This document shows positions 1 through 9,384 of a DNA stretch of 28,970 nt, one piece after another. Origin of the DNA: Botryllus schlosseri (lineage: Eukaryota; Chordata; Ascidiacea; Stolidobranchia; Styelidae); assembly GCA_000444245.1 (NCBI GenBank), contig ATSW01014407.1, positions 1-28,970 of the forward strand. Reading direction: 5' to 3'. The notes under the pieces are model-generated. The model was not told the origin of the DNA. It saw only the letters and a program-made list of their open reading frames with translations, and did not search any database. Each line of letters begins with the position of its first letter. Within the stretch, counting starts at the first letter, position 1. Made by a program: the position numbers and the translations under genes.

Positions 1-215
1 CTCAGAAAGTGAGGCTCGCGAGACGATTTCGTTGGCCCGTGACAGCCTCTCGACCAAATTGCTACTGAGAAGGAAAAAGTCAAGCCGAATTTAGCACAAG
101 GCCGCCGGTGAAAATGTTCACCCTTTTAAGTCAACATATGAGCTAACGTGAAAAACGTACCAAATTCATCGATTCAACTCAGGCCATAGCAAGCGGACTT
201 GATGATTTATTTTTC

Positions 216-312
216 GTCAGCGGATATCCGACCGGTAAAAATCAGATCAAATTTAGCTGTACCTTACCAAAGTATAGTGGAGGCGTGGGTTCGAATCCCA
301 CTTCTGATACCA
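216..312 (+). pseudogene. tRNA-Leu-like relic with encoded CCA
   Basis: The 3' part (GGAGGCGTGGGTTCGAATCC, then the T-stem closing strand and acceptor strand) closely matches eukaryotic tRNA-Leu. It has a perfect B box, discriminator A and a genomic CCA at 310-312. The 5' acceptor GTCAG at 216 pairs with CTGAT, but the D arm, anticodon arm and long variable arm are badly degraded, so no anticodon can be assigned. An encoded CCA in an animal genome points to reverse transcription of a mature tRNA or a tRNA-derived SINE head. Not expected to be functional. Confidence 0.5.
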
Positions 313-670
313 ATTGTTATATTCTAGATCTTGTTTGAACAATAACTCAATGCGACGAGGTTGCAATAAGAAATCAGTATATTGTACAGCAGAATAACTA
401 TAAGACAGGCGACACGATCCAGAGTTCAGTTAAATGAAAGACCACGAGACAACAGAACACAGGGTATAAATAAAAGCACGACACACGAGGAAATGATGAT
501 TGGCTGTAATTACTAATCCTATAGAAAGAAAGAGTTGTACGACACCGAACGTAAATGCACGAACATAACAGTCCGCATTCGACATAGTTCGGACATATCT
601 GAATGCGTATGACCATATATCGCTCAGACAACAATAAATGGTTGTGCGTTAAAAAGCACCTTTTTTAGTA
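313..670. other. No recognisable gene
   Basis: A 78-codon open frame on the minus strand (398-634) has no recognisable domain, and its composition gives no support for coding. I see nothing else here. Confidence 0.4.
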
Positions 671-671
671 A

Positions 672-757
672 CAGGCAACTTTTTCATAGGGCGGGGGTGG
701 TTTTAGCTCAAATTTATGCTAATGGGTCCACGAGACGAAAAAGGTTGGGAACCACTG
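672..757. mobile_element. Short hAT-type remnant with CAGTGGTTCCCAACC end
   Basis: The right side reads AAAAAGGTTGGGAACCACTG, a common hAT terminal inverted repeat. A degraded left partner (CAGGCAACTTTTT) starts at 672. No flanking duplication was found. A gene here is unlikely. Confidence 0.45.
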
Positions 758-778
758 GCCTAGGCCCATGTGGGTGTC

Positions 779-893
779 TGAATTCGAAGACAACTCTAAG
801 TCGTTTCGACACCTTCCTCTCTCTTCATTGTAGCGCAGTCTTGCGTTGTTTTGAACTGATGAAATTATGTATGCATTGATACTGACACTGACA
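779..893 (+). mobile_element. LINE-type 3' tail fragment
   Basis: It shares AAGTCGTTTCGACACCTTCC and TTGAACTGATGA with the copies at 5135 and 19383. It ends in a short iterated tail (ACTGAC). Tails of this kind are the 3' ends of non-LTR retroposons; the parent coding part is not in the window. Confidence 0.5.
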
Positions 894-1299
894 CGACGAT
901 GGGTTCAGTAATGACTACCCAGCAACTACGTCGCTCAGATGGCACCCAGGACTCGAGATATAATTAGCGGTCTCAAATACTGCATACACCAAAGAGATTA
1001 GACTGATTGGAGCAAAGTGCTGGTGATCTAATCATAATCTTTTTAATTTGTTAAACGTTTCTATGCTCCCATTTTGGAAAAGCTGAAAATTTTCTAGTAG
1101 TAACCAATACTGGTTCGGAATCACAAATACTATGCCCGAATAGGTCGACAAGCGGAATGCTACATCATCGACACTATTTGGATGGAATTCGTGACGTTTG
1201 CGCGCAGAAGTAGATAATTATATAGTTTCTCGTACTGTCACTCTAGTACTCCGATGGCACTCTCCAATTTAAAGATTCTCGAGTAAAGAATAGGTAAGT
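894..1299. other. No gene seen; contains a short dispersed motif
   Basis: Positions 1072-1100 carry GGAAAAGCTGAAAATTTTCT followed by AGTAG. This motif recurs at 15510-15557 (inverted), 17104-17151 and 19656-19699. Nothing else is recognisable. Confidence 0.35.
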
Positions 1300-1307
1300 A
1301 TATTAGT

Positions 1308-1724
1308 TAGGGTTACCATATTTTGGAAATCTGTAAATAGGACACTTTATCAAAATTTTAAAACTTCCAAAACCAGAGGAAAATCGTGAAAAAATGGTAA
1401 ATTTTTCCCACTTCGTGGTCGGTTGACTAAAAAGAAAGGTCAACTTTCTCGCTCAGCGCCCAACATACAGTTTTTCTTTCACAATATCAGGTGGTTGACT
1501 AAAAAAGGGTCAACTTTCCGGCCCAGCTCCCGAAATAGCCGCCGGGGCGTTCCTACAGTGCTGACTTATTGTGTCTCAGTCGAATTTGGCCCTATATCTA
1601 ACCAAAATTCTCAAAAGAGGACAGAATCTCAAAAAAGAGGATATTTGGGCGTCCTCAGAGGACACTTTCAAAAAAGTCAAAAAAGAGAACAAATCCTCTT
1701 AAAAGAGAACGTATGTTAACCTTA
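1308..1724. mobile_element. Non-autonomous hAT element, TAGGGTTACCATA family, with exact 8-bp TSD
   Basis: The left end is TAGGGTTACCATA (1308-1320) and the right end TATGTTAACCTTA (1712-1724), an imperfect 13-bp inverted repeat. Both sides are flanked by ATATTAGT (1300-1307 and 1725-1732). The 8-bp duplication and a TAGGG end (YARNG rule) are hallmarks of hAT. The interior has AGAGGACAC-type and GGTTGACTAAAA-type repeats. It shows no transposase; the 98-codon open frame inside is non-coding repeat. Length is 417 bp. Related copies are at 7741, 25528 and 27636. Confidence 0.85.
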
Positions 1725-1732
1725 ATATTAGT

Positions 1733-1800
1733 CCTAGATTTGCCTAATAACTGAAAACTGTTAAATAGAAGTAGTCTACTAATCATGACCACTTGAGTTT
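1733..1800. repeat. Fragment of the CAGAGGTGGTC hAT family
   Basis: AACTGAAAACTGTTAAA, a TAGAAGTAG block and a degraded GACCACTTGAG end resemble the right half of the copies at 20763 and 26130. The boundaries are uncertain. Confidence 0.35.
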
Positions 1801-1833
1801 GTAACGCAGGTAGGCAAACTACGTGGTTACTTC

Positions 1834-3097
1834 CAGGGCTTTGGAGCCGGAGCCCGGAGCCGGAGCCCCGGAGCCGTGCATTTTCACCGGAGCTGGAGCC
1901 GGAGCTCTACATGAAATTTAGCCGGAGCCGGAGCTGGAGCCCGTTATTTGAGGAGTAGCTCCGGCTCCGACCTATTTCATAAGATGCTGTTATATATGCA
2001 ACAACCACATCTGCTGATTTATCATAATTGAACACCAGGCCTGAATTTTAATGCCGTGCACACTGCATGCACAGCAATGGCATGGAGTAAATTGCGTTCT
2101 AGTTCAAATATGATGTTGTCGACAATTGACAAGTATTCAGTATGAAGTCACAAGCCGGCACGGCGGCACCTATATGTCTTTGTTACTACATCGGATGTTA
2201 CTGACGGCTGACGGACTCTAGATTACTATAGATAACTAACCTATTAGTGGATTAGTATTCCATATAGAACAGGAATGGCCAATGTTTTCGGCTAAAGGGG
2301 CACATGCAATTGACGAACGAGTGCGCGGTCAACTAGCCACGCCAAGCGGGTAAAATTTTCTGAGTTTATAAATAAACTAGGTGAGTATTGCGGGTCTATT
2401 GTATACCACCCGCTAGGCTCATTTTACAAGGACACGACTATTCGGCGTCTGGGCACATCGATATCGAAGGTCTCCGATAATATGCGAAAATCATTTGTGC
2501 CTACATTTCACCGTCGACGATTTTTATGCGAGCGCAAACGCGAAAAGACTTTCTTCCGTAATTGCGAATAGAGTTAGACTCAATCGGGTAAATTAGGCGG
2601 ATTTTTTTCATTTTCAGTAGGGGGTAGGCTACCAAGCAAGAAATCGTGTGACAATTAAACACGCGAAGCGTGAAGAAAAATTTTGCTACTATTTTAGTTT
2701 ATTGTAATAATGTACGACGATTTATTAAAAATGTGACTGGACCCTGGATCTGCCAATGCGTCGGAACTGATATTTTAGTCATCAACATCCCAAGTGTCGC
2801 AGCCAGAATTGTAATTTTTAGTTGGCATTGCAAGTTCACAATCTGAGAAATTCATTTTCGATAATATAATAGGACATTGCCTCGCGGGCCACGCATAACC
2901 CTCCCGCGGGCCACATTTGTGGACCACGCCTGATATAGACAAGACCATCCGCTAATTTCAGAGCCGGAGCCGGAGCTGGAGCCGGAGCAGTGGTTATAAT
3001 GTGGCTCCGGAGCTGGAGCCGGAGCTAATGTATGATAGAAGATCGCTCCGGAGCCGGAGCTGGAGCAGTTTAAATTTCCGGCTGCTCCAAAGCCCTG
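1834..3097. mobile_element. Non-autonomous hAT element with GGAGCCGGAGC arrays, exact TIR and TSD
   Basis: The ends CAGGGCTTTGGAGC (1834-1847) and GCTCCAAAGCCCTG (3084-3097) are exact inverted repeats. The 8-bp target duplication GTTACTTC is exact at 1826-1833 and 3098-3105. Sub-terminal regions hold many GGAGCC/GGAGCT hexamers, probably transposase-binding arrays. There is no transposase. A second hAT (2270-2932) is inserted within it; without that insert the element is about 590 bp. A partial copy lies at 24061-24183. Confidence 0.9.
2270..2932. mobile_element. hAT element nested inside the 1834-3097 element
   Basis: The left end CAGGAATGGCCAA and right end (complement CAGGCGTGGTCCAC) are imperfect inverted repeats of the CAGGGGTGGCCAA type, with CCCGCGGGCCAC sub-terminal blocks. 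It is flanked by ATATAGAA (2262-2269) and ATATAGAC (2933-2940), 7 of 8 matching. It therefore inserted after its host element. The interior contains ACGCGAAGCGTGAAG at 2661, a block shared with other hAT elements here. No coding capacity was seen. Confidence 0.78.
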
Positions 3098-3105
3098 GTT
3101 ACTTC

Positions 3106-3304
3106 GCAAGAGTATTGAAGTACCGCGTCCATGAGTATCAGATTGAGCTCGATCCAACAACAACCAATCTCCATTTTTGAGCTCATTGATCGAGATGTAG
3201 GCCTGCCGTAAATTTCTGCATCCAGCATTGAGCTCGATCCGACACAATAATAGAATTCATGACCCATATAAAATTCCTCACAGCTAATTCACAGAGTGTA
3301 TACC
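3106..3304. repeat. Degenerate tandem repeat, left part
   Basis: CATGAGTATCAGATTGAGCT at 3132 and CCAGCATTGAGCTCGATCCG at 3223 are copies of the same unit as 4623-4830. The estimated monomer is about 170 bp. The array is split by the hAT at 3305-4622. All copies point the same way. Confidence 0.55.
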
Positions 3305-4622
3305 CAGGGCCGTAACAGCACTTCGTCAGCCCCCCAAAAAAACGTTGGTCTTGGGCTCCCCACATAATGATGATGAACCGAACCTCTGGGGGGCTTAGCC
3401 CCCCAGACCCCCCTCACGCTGTCCGCAATTTATTGTTAAACTTGTCATCTGGATTAGGCGCCTTTGACTTGGGCAGCTTTGCACGCCTAGACGCGCGAAG
3501 CGCGAATTTTTTTTATATTCATGATTGAATCGGCCAATATGATCGGGAATTGCATATATCTTGCAATTAATTTTTATCCTCGCACTGCTCACGTAATCAT
3601 ATTTACAGGTGAGGTGTGTTTGAAAAGGTAGGACCCCTCAATAATAATTAAACACCTTCGGGCGTATACCTGTTGGCAGGAACAAAACAGCTCTTCGTCA
3701 GGCTCCCCAGAGAGACGTGGGTCTTGGGCTACCATAGGGTGATAAACCTACCCCCAATCACGTTGTTCGCTTTTGCCACAAAATTAGCCGCACTGTATAG
3801 CGAGCCAGCACGAGGCGCGAAAATTTCCGATTAGTCATGATAAAATCGGTCAAAAAGATAGGGAATTGCATATCTATTGCTATCAATTTCCTGTCCTCTC
3901 TGCTCACGTAATCAATTTCTTGTCCTCTCTGCTCACGTAATCAGATTTACCGGCGGAGTTGACTGAGGTGTCTTGGAAACTGTATAGGGCCCTTTGGTAT
4001 GACTCCGTAACATGATGTTATTTAGTGACCTCCTGTCTGCTATATCAAAATATATAGAATCGCCCAAACGTAGGCTACTAAAGTAAAAGACGCACACGAT
4101 TTCAAATTGTATTTCTTCACTGACATATAATTTTTCCCTGCGGGATGGTATTTGTCTGGAGAGGTTCAGATTGCCAAGACAGGAATATTCGGCGCCAGTC
4201 ATTTAGGCGCATATGGACAATTAAACTTATTTGTATTTTGTATATATAACCAAGTTTTCGGTCAACATAACGGCGGTCCTTTTCGGCCAAGGTTTTCTCG
4301 CTGCCGATCGTCCTGGCCCATTCTTGGAGTCACATGTTACATGACCTAAAACTTTATATGTCTTGGTAAATCGTGGCGCGGTAATGGCCAATGCCGACGT
4401 GCCCCTTTCTATAAATCCTGCGTATTTTTTCTTGGGGGAAGAGTACTCAAAATTCAAGACATTTGGCAACTTGAAATCGCGCGTAGCGCGAAAAACTTTT
4501 GACAAACTTGCATGAATTTTCAAAAATCTCTATAATTTATGCTAATTCACGAAATAAATTTGGACCCCCCTCGAGCTCGCCCCCCCCATTGGGGGTTTTG
4601 GGGTGCGGCAGTTACGGTCCTG
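3305..4622. mobile_element. hAT element with exact 8-bp TSD and internally duplicated left end
   Basis: The ends CAGGGCCGTAACAGC and GCAGTTACGGTCCTG match at 13 of 15 inverted positions. The duplication TGTATACC is exact at 3297-3304 and 4623-4630. The first about 330 bp recur as a diverged direct repeat at about 3664-3960, including the TCTTCGTCAG and GTCTTGGGCT blocks. Within that copy a 29-bp unit is doubled (3882-3910 and 3911-3939, one mismatch). CCCCCCAGACCCCCC-type blocks and GCGCGAAGCGCG palindromes occur near both ends. No transposase domain was seen. Confidence 0.85.
3882..3939. repeat. 29-bp tandem duplication
   Basis: Two adjacent 29-bp units differ at one position (TTTCCTG versus TTTCTTG). 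This is a recent slippage-type event inside the hAT element. Confidence 0.85.
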
Positions 4623-4840
4623 TGTATACCTACGAGGAATTTTTTAAACCTCGAAAATACCCATTTTTGCGCCAGCTGATCGAGATGTTGGGTATGAGTG
4701 AACGCTCCGTAAAATTCTGCGCCCATGAGTACCAGATTGAGTTCGATCCGACGACGATTGTAGAATTTATTACCCATATACAATTCCTCCTAGCGAATTC
4801 ACATAGGGTACGTACCTCTGGTTATAAAAAATGTACATAG
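4623..4840. repeat. Degenerate tandem repeat, right part
   Basis: It continues the repeat interrupted by the hAT. TACCAGATTGAGTTCGATCC at 4732 matches 3138 and 3223. The + strand is open over one copy (part of a 113-codon frame), but the sister copy is closed in that frame and no domain is recognisable. I do not call it a gene. Confidence 0.5.
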
Positions 4841-5134
4841 CTTACATTCAATGCAGCACGGTACCTTATCAATAAGGGAGCAAAACATATTTGTCTCGTT
4901 ACTGACATGCAGCGGTAAATTAAAACGAAACATATTTTCGCTAGTGGGCGCAACGATATTTTATGGCGAATTGTGGTGACTTAGGGATAAAAGTAGCGAA
5001 ACTGTAATTTATCATTGAAGATAGCATAACTCTTAGTTGGAAGGGGCGTATAATGTTAGCACATAAAAAGCGTCTCTGACTGCTCGACTGAAATCATCAC
5101 AATTAATACTCAATTCGGATTTGAGTGACATAGT
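4841..5134. other. No feature recognised
   Basis: AT-rich unique-looking sequence without a long open frame, splice pair or repeat I can place. Confidence 0.4.
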
Positions 5135-5249
5135 GATTCCAAAGACTACTCCAAGTCGTTTCGACACCTTCCTATCTTTTCATTGTATCGCATTTTTTGT
5201 AGTGAATTGAACTGATGAATATTGCTAATAAACCGAACTGAGCTGAACT
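5135..5249 (+). mobile_element. LINE-type 3' tail ending AATAAACCGAACTGAGCTGAA
   Basis: From GATTCCAAAGACTACTCCAA it matches the 19383 copy along most of its length and has the same polyadenylation-like AATAAA near the end. An iterated CTGAA-type tail closes it. This is the 3' end of a non-LTR retroposon with no coding part. It abuts a SINE head directly. Confidence 0.6.
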
Positions 5250-5250
5250 A

Positions 5251-5384
5251 GTGTATTGGTGATGCGTCCGGCTTCTTGATCGGTAGGTCGTGTGTTCGAT
5301 CACCGGCCGGGTCAGACCAAAGACTCGGAAACTGGTCTGCCATGCCCAGATATCCTGATAGGCGCTAGGCATCCATGGATATCA
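5251..5384 (+). mobile_element. tRNA-headed SINE
   Basis: The head has TCTTGATCGGTAGGTCGTGT followed by the B box GTTCGATCACC. This looks like a tRNA-Lys-type arm, with CTT in the anticodon position. The body continues CGGCCGGGTCAGACCAAAGA and then GGCGCTAGGCATC. This order matches SINEs found widely in invertebrates, whose body carries GGCGCTCAGCATT. I think of the MetaSINE group but am not certain. A minus-strand body copy lies at 19548-19625. Confidence 0.65.
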
Positions 5385-5703
5385 TGGAGGAGAAAAACGA
5401 AGCGCAGAGTAGGGATCTTACGGTCGCATACCTATCGGGCTCGAAGCCAATGTATAAATGCAGAATACAATTGTGCGATTGCCGATACTTGGAAGTTAAT
5501 TGTATTGGGTTTAGTTGTATTTCTTTAGGCGACTAATGAACGAACTGAAAATGTGGTAGAGACCTTGGTTCACAATGAATGTAGTGCTCTAAAATATAGG
5601 GAATACTGCATTCATCCCTTAACTTTAACATGAATGTACTTAAACAAAGCAAACCATGCTATATATAACGTTCTACATGTGAGGTTTGGGTCGCAATTAA
5701 AAA
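5385..5703. other. No gene recognised
   Basis: A 78-codon frame (5292-5528) begins inside the SINE and is not convincing. The rest is AT-rich unique sequence. Confidence 0.35.
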
Positions 5704-5711
5704 CGGTATCT

Positions 5712-6608
5712 TAGAGATGGTGTGAACCTCTGAAAGGTTCAGGTTCGTGTGAACGCGAACCTTTTTGAAAGGTTTTGTGTGAACGCGAACGTGAACCTCA
5801 TGACGTCGCGTGACGTCATATTGCTAATTTCGACCCTACATTTCAGTGAAGGGATATATATTAATGTACAAGATACCAAGCGCCGAGTCGGGCCACATAC
5901 TGTCACATACTGACTTTTTAAAAGTCATCAAATGTATCAACTGCGAAGCAATCAAGTGATATAATTATCCAATAAAATCAATATCTTCCGTCACTTTGTC
6001 AACAATTCGACGAGGATTTGCATGGGAATATAATCATACGCCTTAACCGTCTAGGCCAAACCAGACAATGTATTCGGCGTTTGAGTGTTCCCACGTTGAT
6101 ATTAAGCAGAGTGTAAACGGGTTTTACCCCAACAGTGGCCAGCACTTCAATCGCAAGTATTTGGTTTTAATGATACAATAAACATATGAAATCGAGATGA
6201 ACCCCGCACTCTTGCTAGATTTATTACATCTGACACCGATATCAATTTCATTAATTGGTTGAATAAGCATCAATCGCTTTTCGGTCTTGATATTTTGTGA
6301 TTGCGGGTCAAGCTCAGCAGAGAGTCACTAAATATTGTAACAAAGCAGGTTAAAAATTAATTTGAAATTGTCAGGGTGCGTGCTCGTTTAGTGTTGACTT
6401 TTTATGCTACCAGCGCCATGCCTATAGTGGCCTGCAGTTATAATGCAATAAATTTCAACCAAAGATGTTATAATGAAGTGAAAATTGTAATAAATGAAAA
6501 AGGTTCACAGTGCAGAACCTATCAAGGTTCGTTGTGAACGTGAACCTCTAAATTTCCAAGGTTCACACACAGAACGCGAACGTGAACCTCCCGTTCACAC
6601 CATCCCTA
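5712..6608. mobile_element. Non-autonomous hAT-like element with iterated GGTTC/GTGTGAACGCGAAC ends
   Basis: The left end TAGAGATGGTGTGAACCTC and right end GTTCACACCATCCCTA are inverted repeats starting TAGRG. GTATCTT flanks both sides (5706-5712 and 6609-6615, 7 bp, overlapping the first T of the element). Each end carries several AAGGTTC and GTGAACGTGAACCT units in both orientations, giving strong hairpins. The interior (5830-6480) is AT-rich and closed in all frames. Length is 897 bp. hAT assignment rests on end sequence and duplication length. Confidence 0.7.
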
Positions 6609-6616
6609 GTATCTTC

Positions 6617-6896
6617 CTTTATGGTACGACGAAGAAATATTCTGACGATTTAATTTTGCTGCACAAGGGTATTTAATTAACCAAAAAGCTCCAAAACATC
6701 TCTAATGTACCAAGGGCTCTCATATCAAAAGTGCTACTGTGTAGCCTAACTGTGGCATTGTCTCCAATTTCGACATGCTGTGTGCTGAAAGATACAATAC
6801 CTAGTTCGAAACAGTATGCTGGAATAACAATATAGCGTGACGGAAGTGTGTTAAGGGAAATTTTGTGATCTTACAATACGCACATGATGCACTTAC
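6617..6896. other. No feature recognised
   Basis: Unique-looking sequence without open frames of note. Confidence 0.35.
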
Positions 6897-7065
6897 CCCA
6901 ATATATTCAGCTGACACTCGTCAGAGAGGTAATCGTTAGCAACTAGTAGAGAATTGGAACGAGCATTGTAGGACTGACGATCACTGACGAGTGTCAGCCG
7001 AAAATAGGTTTTATTTCAATATTAATATATTATTGAATTGTATATTGAAGTTCTGTACCTCCAAG
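6897..7065. repeat. Dispersed palindromic repeat (GCTGACACTCGTCAG), copy 1
   Basis: CAGCTGACACTCGTCAG at 6908 is inverted at CTGACGAGTGTCAGCCG (6984-7000), leaving a loop of about 60 bp. The downstream flank, with TTGAATTGTATATTGAAGTT, matches the copy at 24246. The upstream flank, with CCCCAATATATTC and GTTAGCAACTAGTAGAGA, matches the 24246 and 22053 copies. The superfamily is unknown; it is probably the end of a DNA transposon. Confidence 0.5.
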
Positions 7066-7533
7066 AAGATCTTCAAAGGTCTTATTAGTCGTCACCCCGC
7101 CATCTGATCCGCGAGAGCGGTGTCTTAAAAAGCCTAAAAGTGGGCCGTGCTGCTAGTCGGCAGATACGAAATCATATTAAAGAATTCTATCGACCCGGTA
7201 TAAAACGATGAATCTATTCGAGACACAATGATTACCAAAAACCACAAAAACTCACCACCACCATAGCAGTGGGGTAGTGCAGTGTATTCATTTTAATAGT
7301 CAATACACTCACACATAATAATGGGTATGCCATATGAGTAAACGGGGAACAATAATTGAATAGAATAAGGGAAGTCGTGTAAATATGTTAACCATATAAT
7401 GGTAAGAAGTTGGGAGCAGTAAGCAGAGATAANAACTGGAACATCATACACTAATACATTCAGTGCTCACAGATACTTGGACGTGGAAAGACGATACAGA
7501 TTATAAATTCATTAGAAGGCAGTTTTTTTGAAC
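7066..7533. other. No gene; one ambiguous base
   Basis: It contains an unresolved base near 7433. A short hairpin (GTGTATTcat / aaTACAC) lies around 7280-7308. Nothing else is recognisable. Confidence 0.35.
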
Positions 7534-7682
7534 CAGTGGTCCCCAATGGGCGATATCTGGGAGACAAGTGCGAAAAATACGAAGGGGTCGATAGGGAACG
7601 TAAATGTCGTGTGAGGCTTGGGTCACGAGATATTAATAAAACTCGGATCCAAGTCTCCTTCTAAAAGGCTTGAGAGCCACTG
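7534..7682. mobile_element. Short hAT-type element, CAGTGGTYCYCAA ends
   Basis: CAGTGGTCCCCAA at the left and TTGAGAGCCACTG at the right form a degraded inverted repeat over 149 bp. The GTGTGAGGCTTGGGTCACGA block is shared with the right end of 8524-9384. The 8-bp flanks match at only 5 positions. Confidence 0.5.
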
Positions 7683-7740
7683 CATTGCACCATTCGAACT
7701 AGTTTATGATTTCTCTCATCTTCTTAGCATCACATTTTAG

Positions 7741-8163
7741 TAGGGTTACCATATATCCTCCTGTAGGCGGATTGGTCCTCCTTTTTTAGGAAAATGACCT
7801 CCGAGGACGCCTGAATGTCCTCCTTTTCGGAAATCAGTCCTCCTTTACATCTTTGACAGCTAGGCTAATGGACAGGGTCAACTGAAAATCGCCATAAATG
7901 ATGCGAAATACCTAATGCTGTCGTTCGAGTGGGNCATTCTGGAGTCGAGTCAGAGTGATGACGTTTATTTTATTTTATTATTTACTCAACAGCAAAGAGG
8001 TATCGTTAAAAAGTGAGTAAAACGGGAGACCGTTTTTTTAGTCAACACATCAAGATTTCTACCAAGTATTTCTAAGTCACTTGTTTTCAATTTCGGTAAA
8101 CTAACTTTTATAATGTGATAAAAGCGCGTCCCCTTTTCCCGATTCCAAAATATGGTAACCCTA
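7741..8163. mobile_element. Non-autonomous hAT, TAGGGTTACCATA family
   Basis: Near-exact ends TAGGGTTACCATA (7741) and TATGGTAACCCTA (8151-8163) bound 423 bp. The shared flank is ATTTTA (7734-7739 and 8164-8169), a decayed duplication. The TCCTCCTTTT blocks are inverted relative to the 1308 and 25528 copies, so it lies the other way round. One base (near 7934) is unresolved. Confidence 0.78.
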
Positions 8164-8165
8164 AT

Positions 8166-8253
8166 TTTAACACTTCTTGAGTAAATTCAACTACTAGGCA
8201 AACCTACTTGAGTAGCCTACTACGAAGTAGAAGTACTTCGTTACTGACTAGTT
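8166..8253. repeat. End fragment of the CAGAGGTGGTC hAT family, inverted
   Basis: TACTTGAGTAGCCTACTACG followed by AAGTAGAAGTACTTCGTTAC is the complement of the left end seen at 20763. The opposite end is missing. Confidence 0.5.
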
Positions 8254-8523
8254 TTAGCTTTTAGGTGGCGATAAACATATATTGAACTTGCTAAGCGAAA
8301 AGAAGAGTCTAATTAGTTTGGGAATTGCTGTTTTAGAACTTCGGTCACCCAATTTTTGGTTCCATATATTCGATGGACTGCAATGTCAATAAAGATCTGA
8401 TATTAACCCCATCGTCGGTATTAACCACCCTATAGCTTTATGCTTGGTGGGAAATATTGAGCGAGATGTAGCAGTTACATGGGTACATGCAATATGCGAG
8501 GTTAAATGTCTCATTCGTGGCTG

Positions 8524-9384
8524 CATGGGGTTCTCAAAGTATGGTCGCGACCCAAACATGGGTCGCCAACTCGCCAAGGGTATATAATCTTGAGTCGCGA
8601 CGGCGCCAGATCTATCACTTAATAGGTATGAAATATTTACTGAACAATTTTTTCTTCGTTGTTTGTACATAACCGAGGTCACTGTGTTGGGTATTATATC
8701 CAATAGAAAGGTCTTTACTTACAATATGGCTTGATGAGGAAAATGTGCCGTCCTTTGTATTACACAAATTGGTTTGGATTCATGATAAGATTTGTCCGAC
8801 ATTGGTTGCTCTGGAAGAGGCCGTCGGAGACCGTTGGGATGCTTTGGTGTATGGGTGTGCAAAGAGCGGGTGCGGGACTATGAGATACAGTTATTTCGTG
8901 GCCAGCCCAGTCCGCGCCGGGACTCATGAAGACAATAAATTTTGCGCGACATACCACTATGGGCAAATAGTGTGGTTTTAAAACAATCGGCGGCGATAAA
9001 ACCTTGGCCCAAAATGACTGTCTCTGATTGGCCAAAACTTTCGATGTGACATGTCTATAAATGTCTGGTTGTCGAAATGGTCGGAATCGAATAGCCCTAC
9101 CCTTGCAATCCGAGCATACAGTAGTACTACACTACTAATACAATACAAATCCGAACGTGAGAGGAAAATAATGCACCCCGATTTGAAATCGCATGTCAGA
9201 CATGTTTCATAGAGCTGCGTTGCGTACAACTGGTGTCTGCGCGTTCATTACGTCATACAAGCCTGCAAAAACATGGTATATACTAATATTAAAAATGCGT
9301 TCTTTTTGATGTGTGAGGCTCGGGTCGCGAGATCACACTAAATCTCAGATTTATGTCGCGGGCTAAAAAGTTTAAGAACCAAAG
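8524..9384. mobile_element. hAT-type element, CAGTGGTTCTCAAA family
   Basis: The left end is GGGGTTCTCAAAGTATGGTC then GCGACCC. The right end is GTCGCGGGCTAAAAAGTTTA then AGAACC. They are imperfect inverted repeats of the common hAT end with a GGTCGCGACC sub-terminal block. I found no target duplication, so the boundaries are approximate. Open frames inside (8745-8981, 8760-9035 minus) show no transposase motif. Confidence 0.5.

Noticed and set aside
1423-1719. 98-codon plus-strand frame
   Set aside because: It lies wholly inside a non-autonomous hAT; sister copies do not keep the frame.
2852-3247. 131-codon minus-strand frame with GSSSGSG repeats
   Set aside because: It is produced by the GGAGCC arrays and right end of the 1834-3097 hAT and the neighbouring repeat.
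3882-3939. Short array considered as a regulatory iteron
   Set aside because: Only two units, inside a transposon; simple tandem duplication explains it.
4499-4840. 113-codon plus-strand frame
   Set aside because: It spans a hAT end and a repeat unit whose other copies are closed in the same frame. No domain recognised.
6897-7065. Possible Helitron 3' hairpin
   Set aside because: The hairpin is not followed by CTRR at the proper distance, and the arms are too far apart.
8386-9035. Overlapping frames on both strands (105, 91, 78 codons)
   Set aside because: They overlap a CAGTGGTTCTC-type hAT; no transposase catalytic or dimerisation motif is visible.
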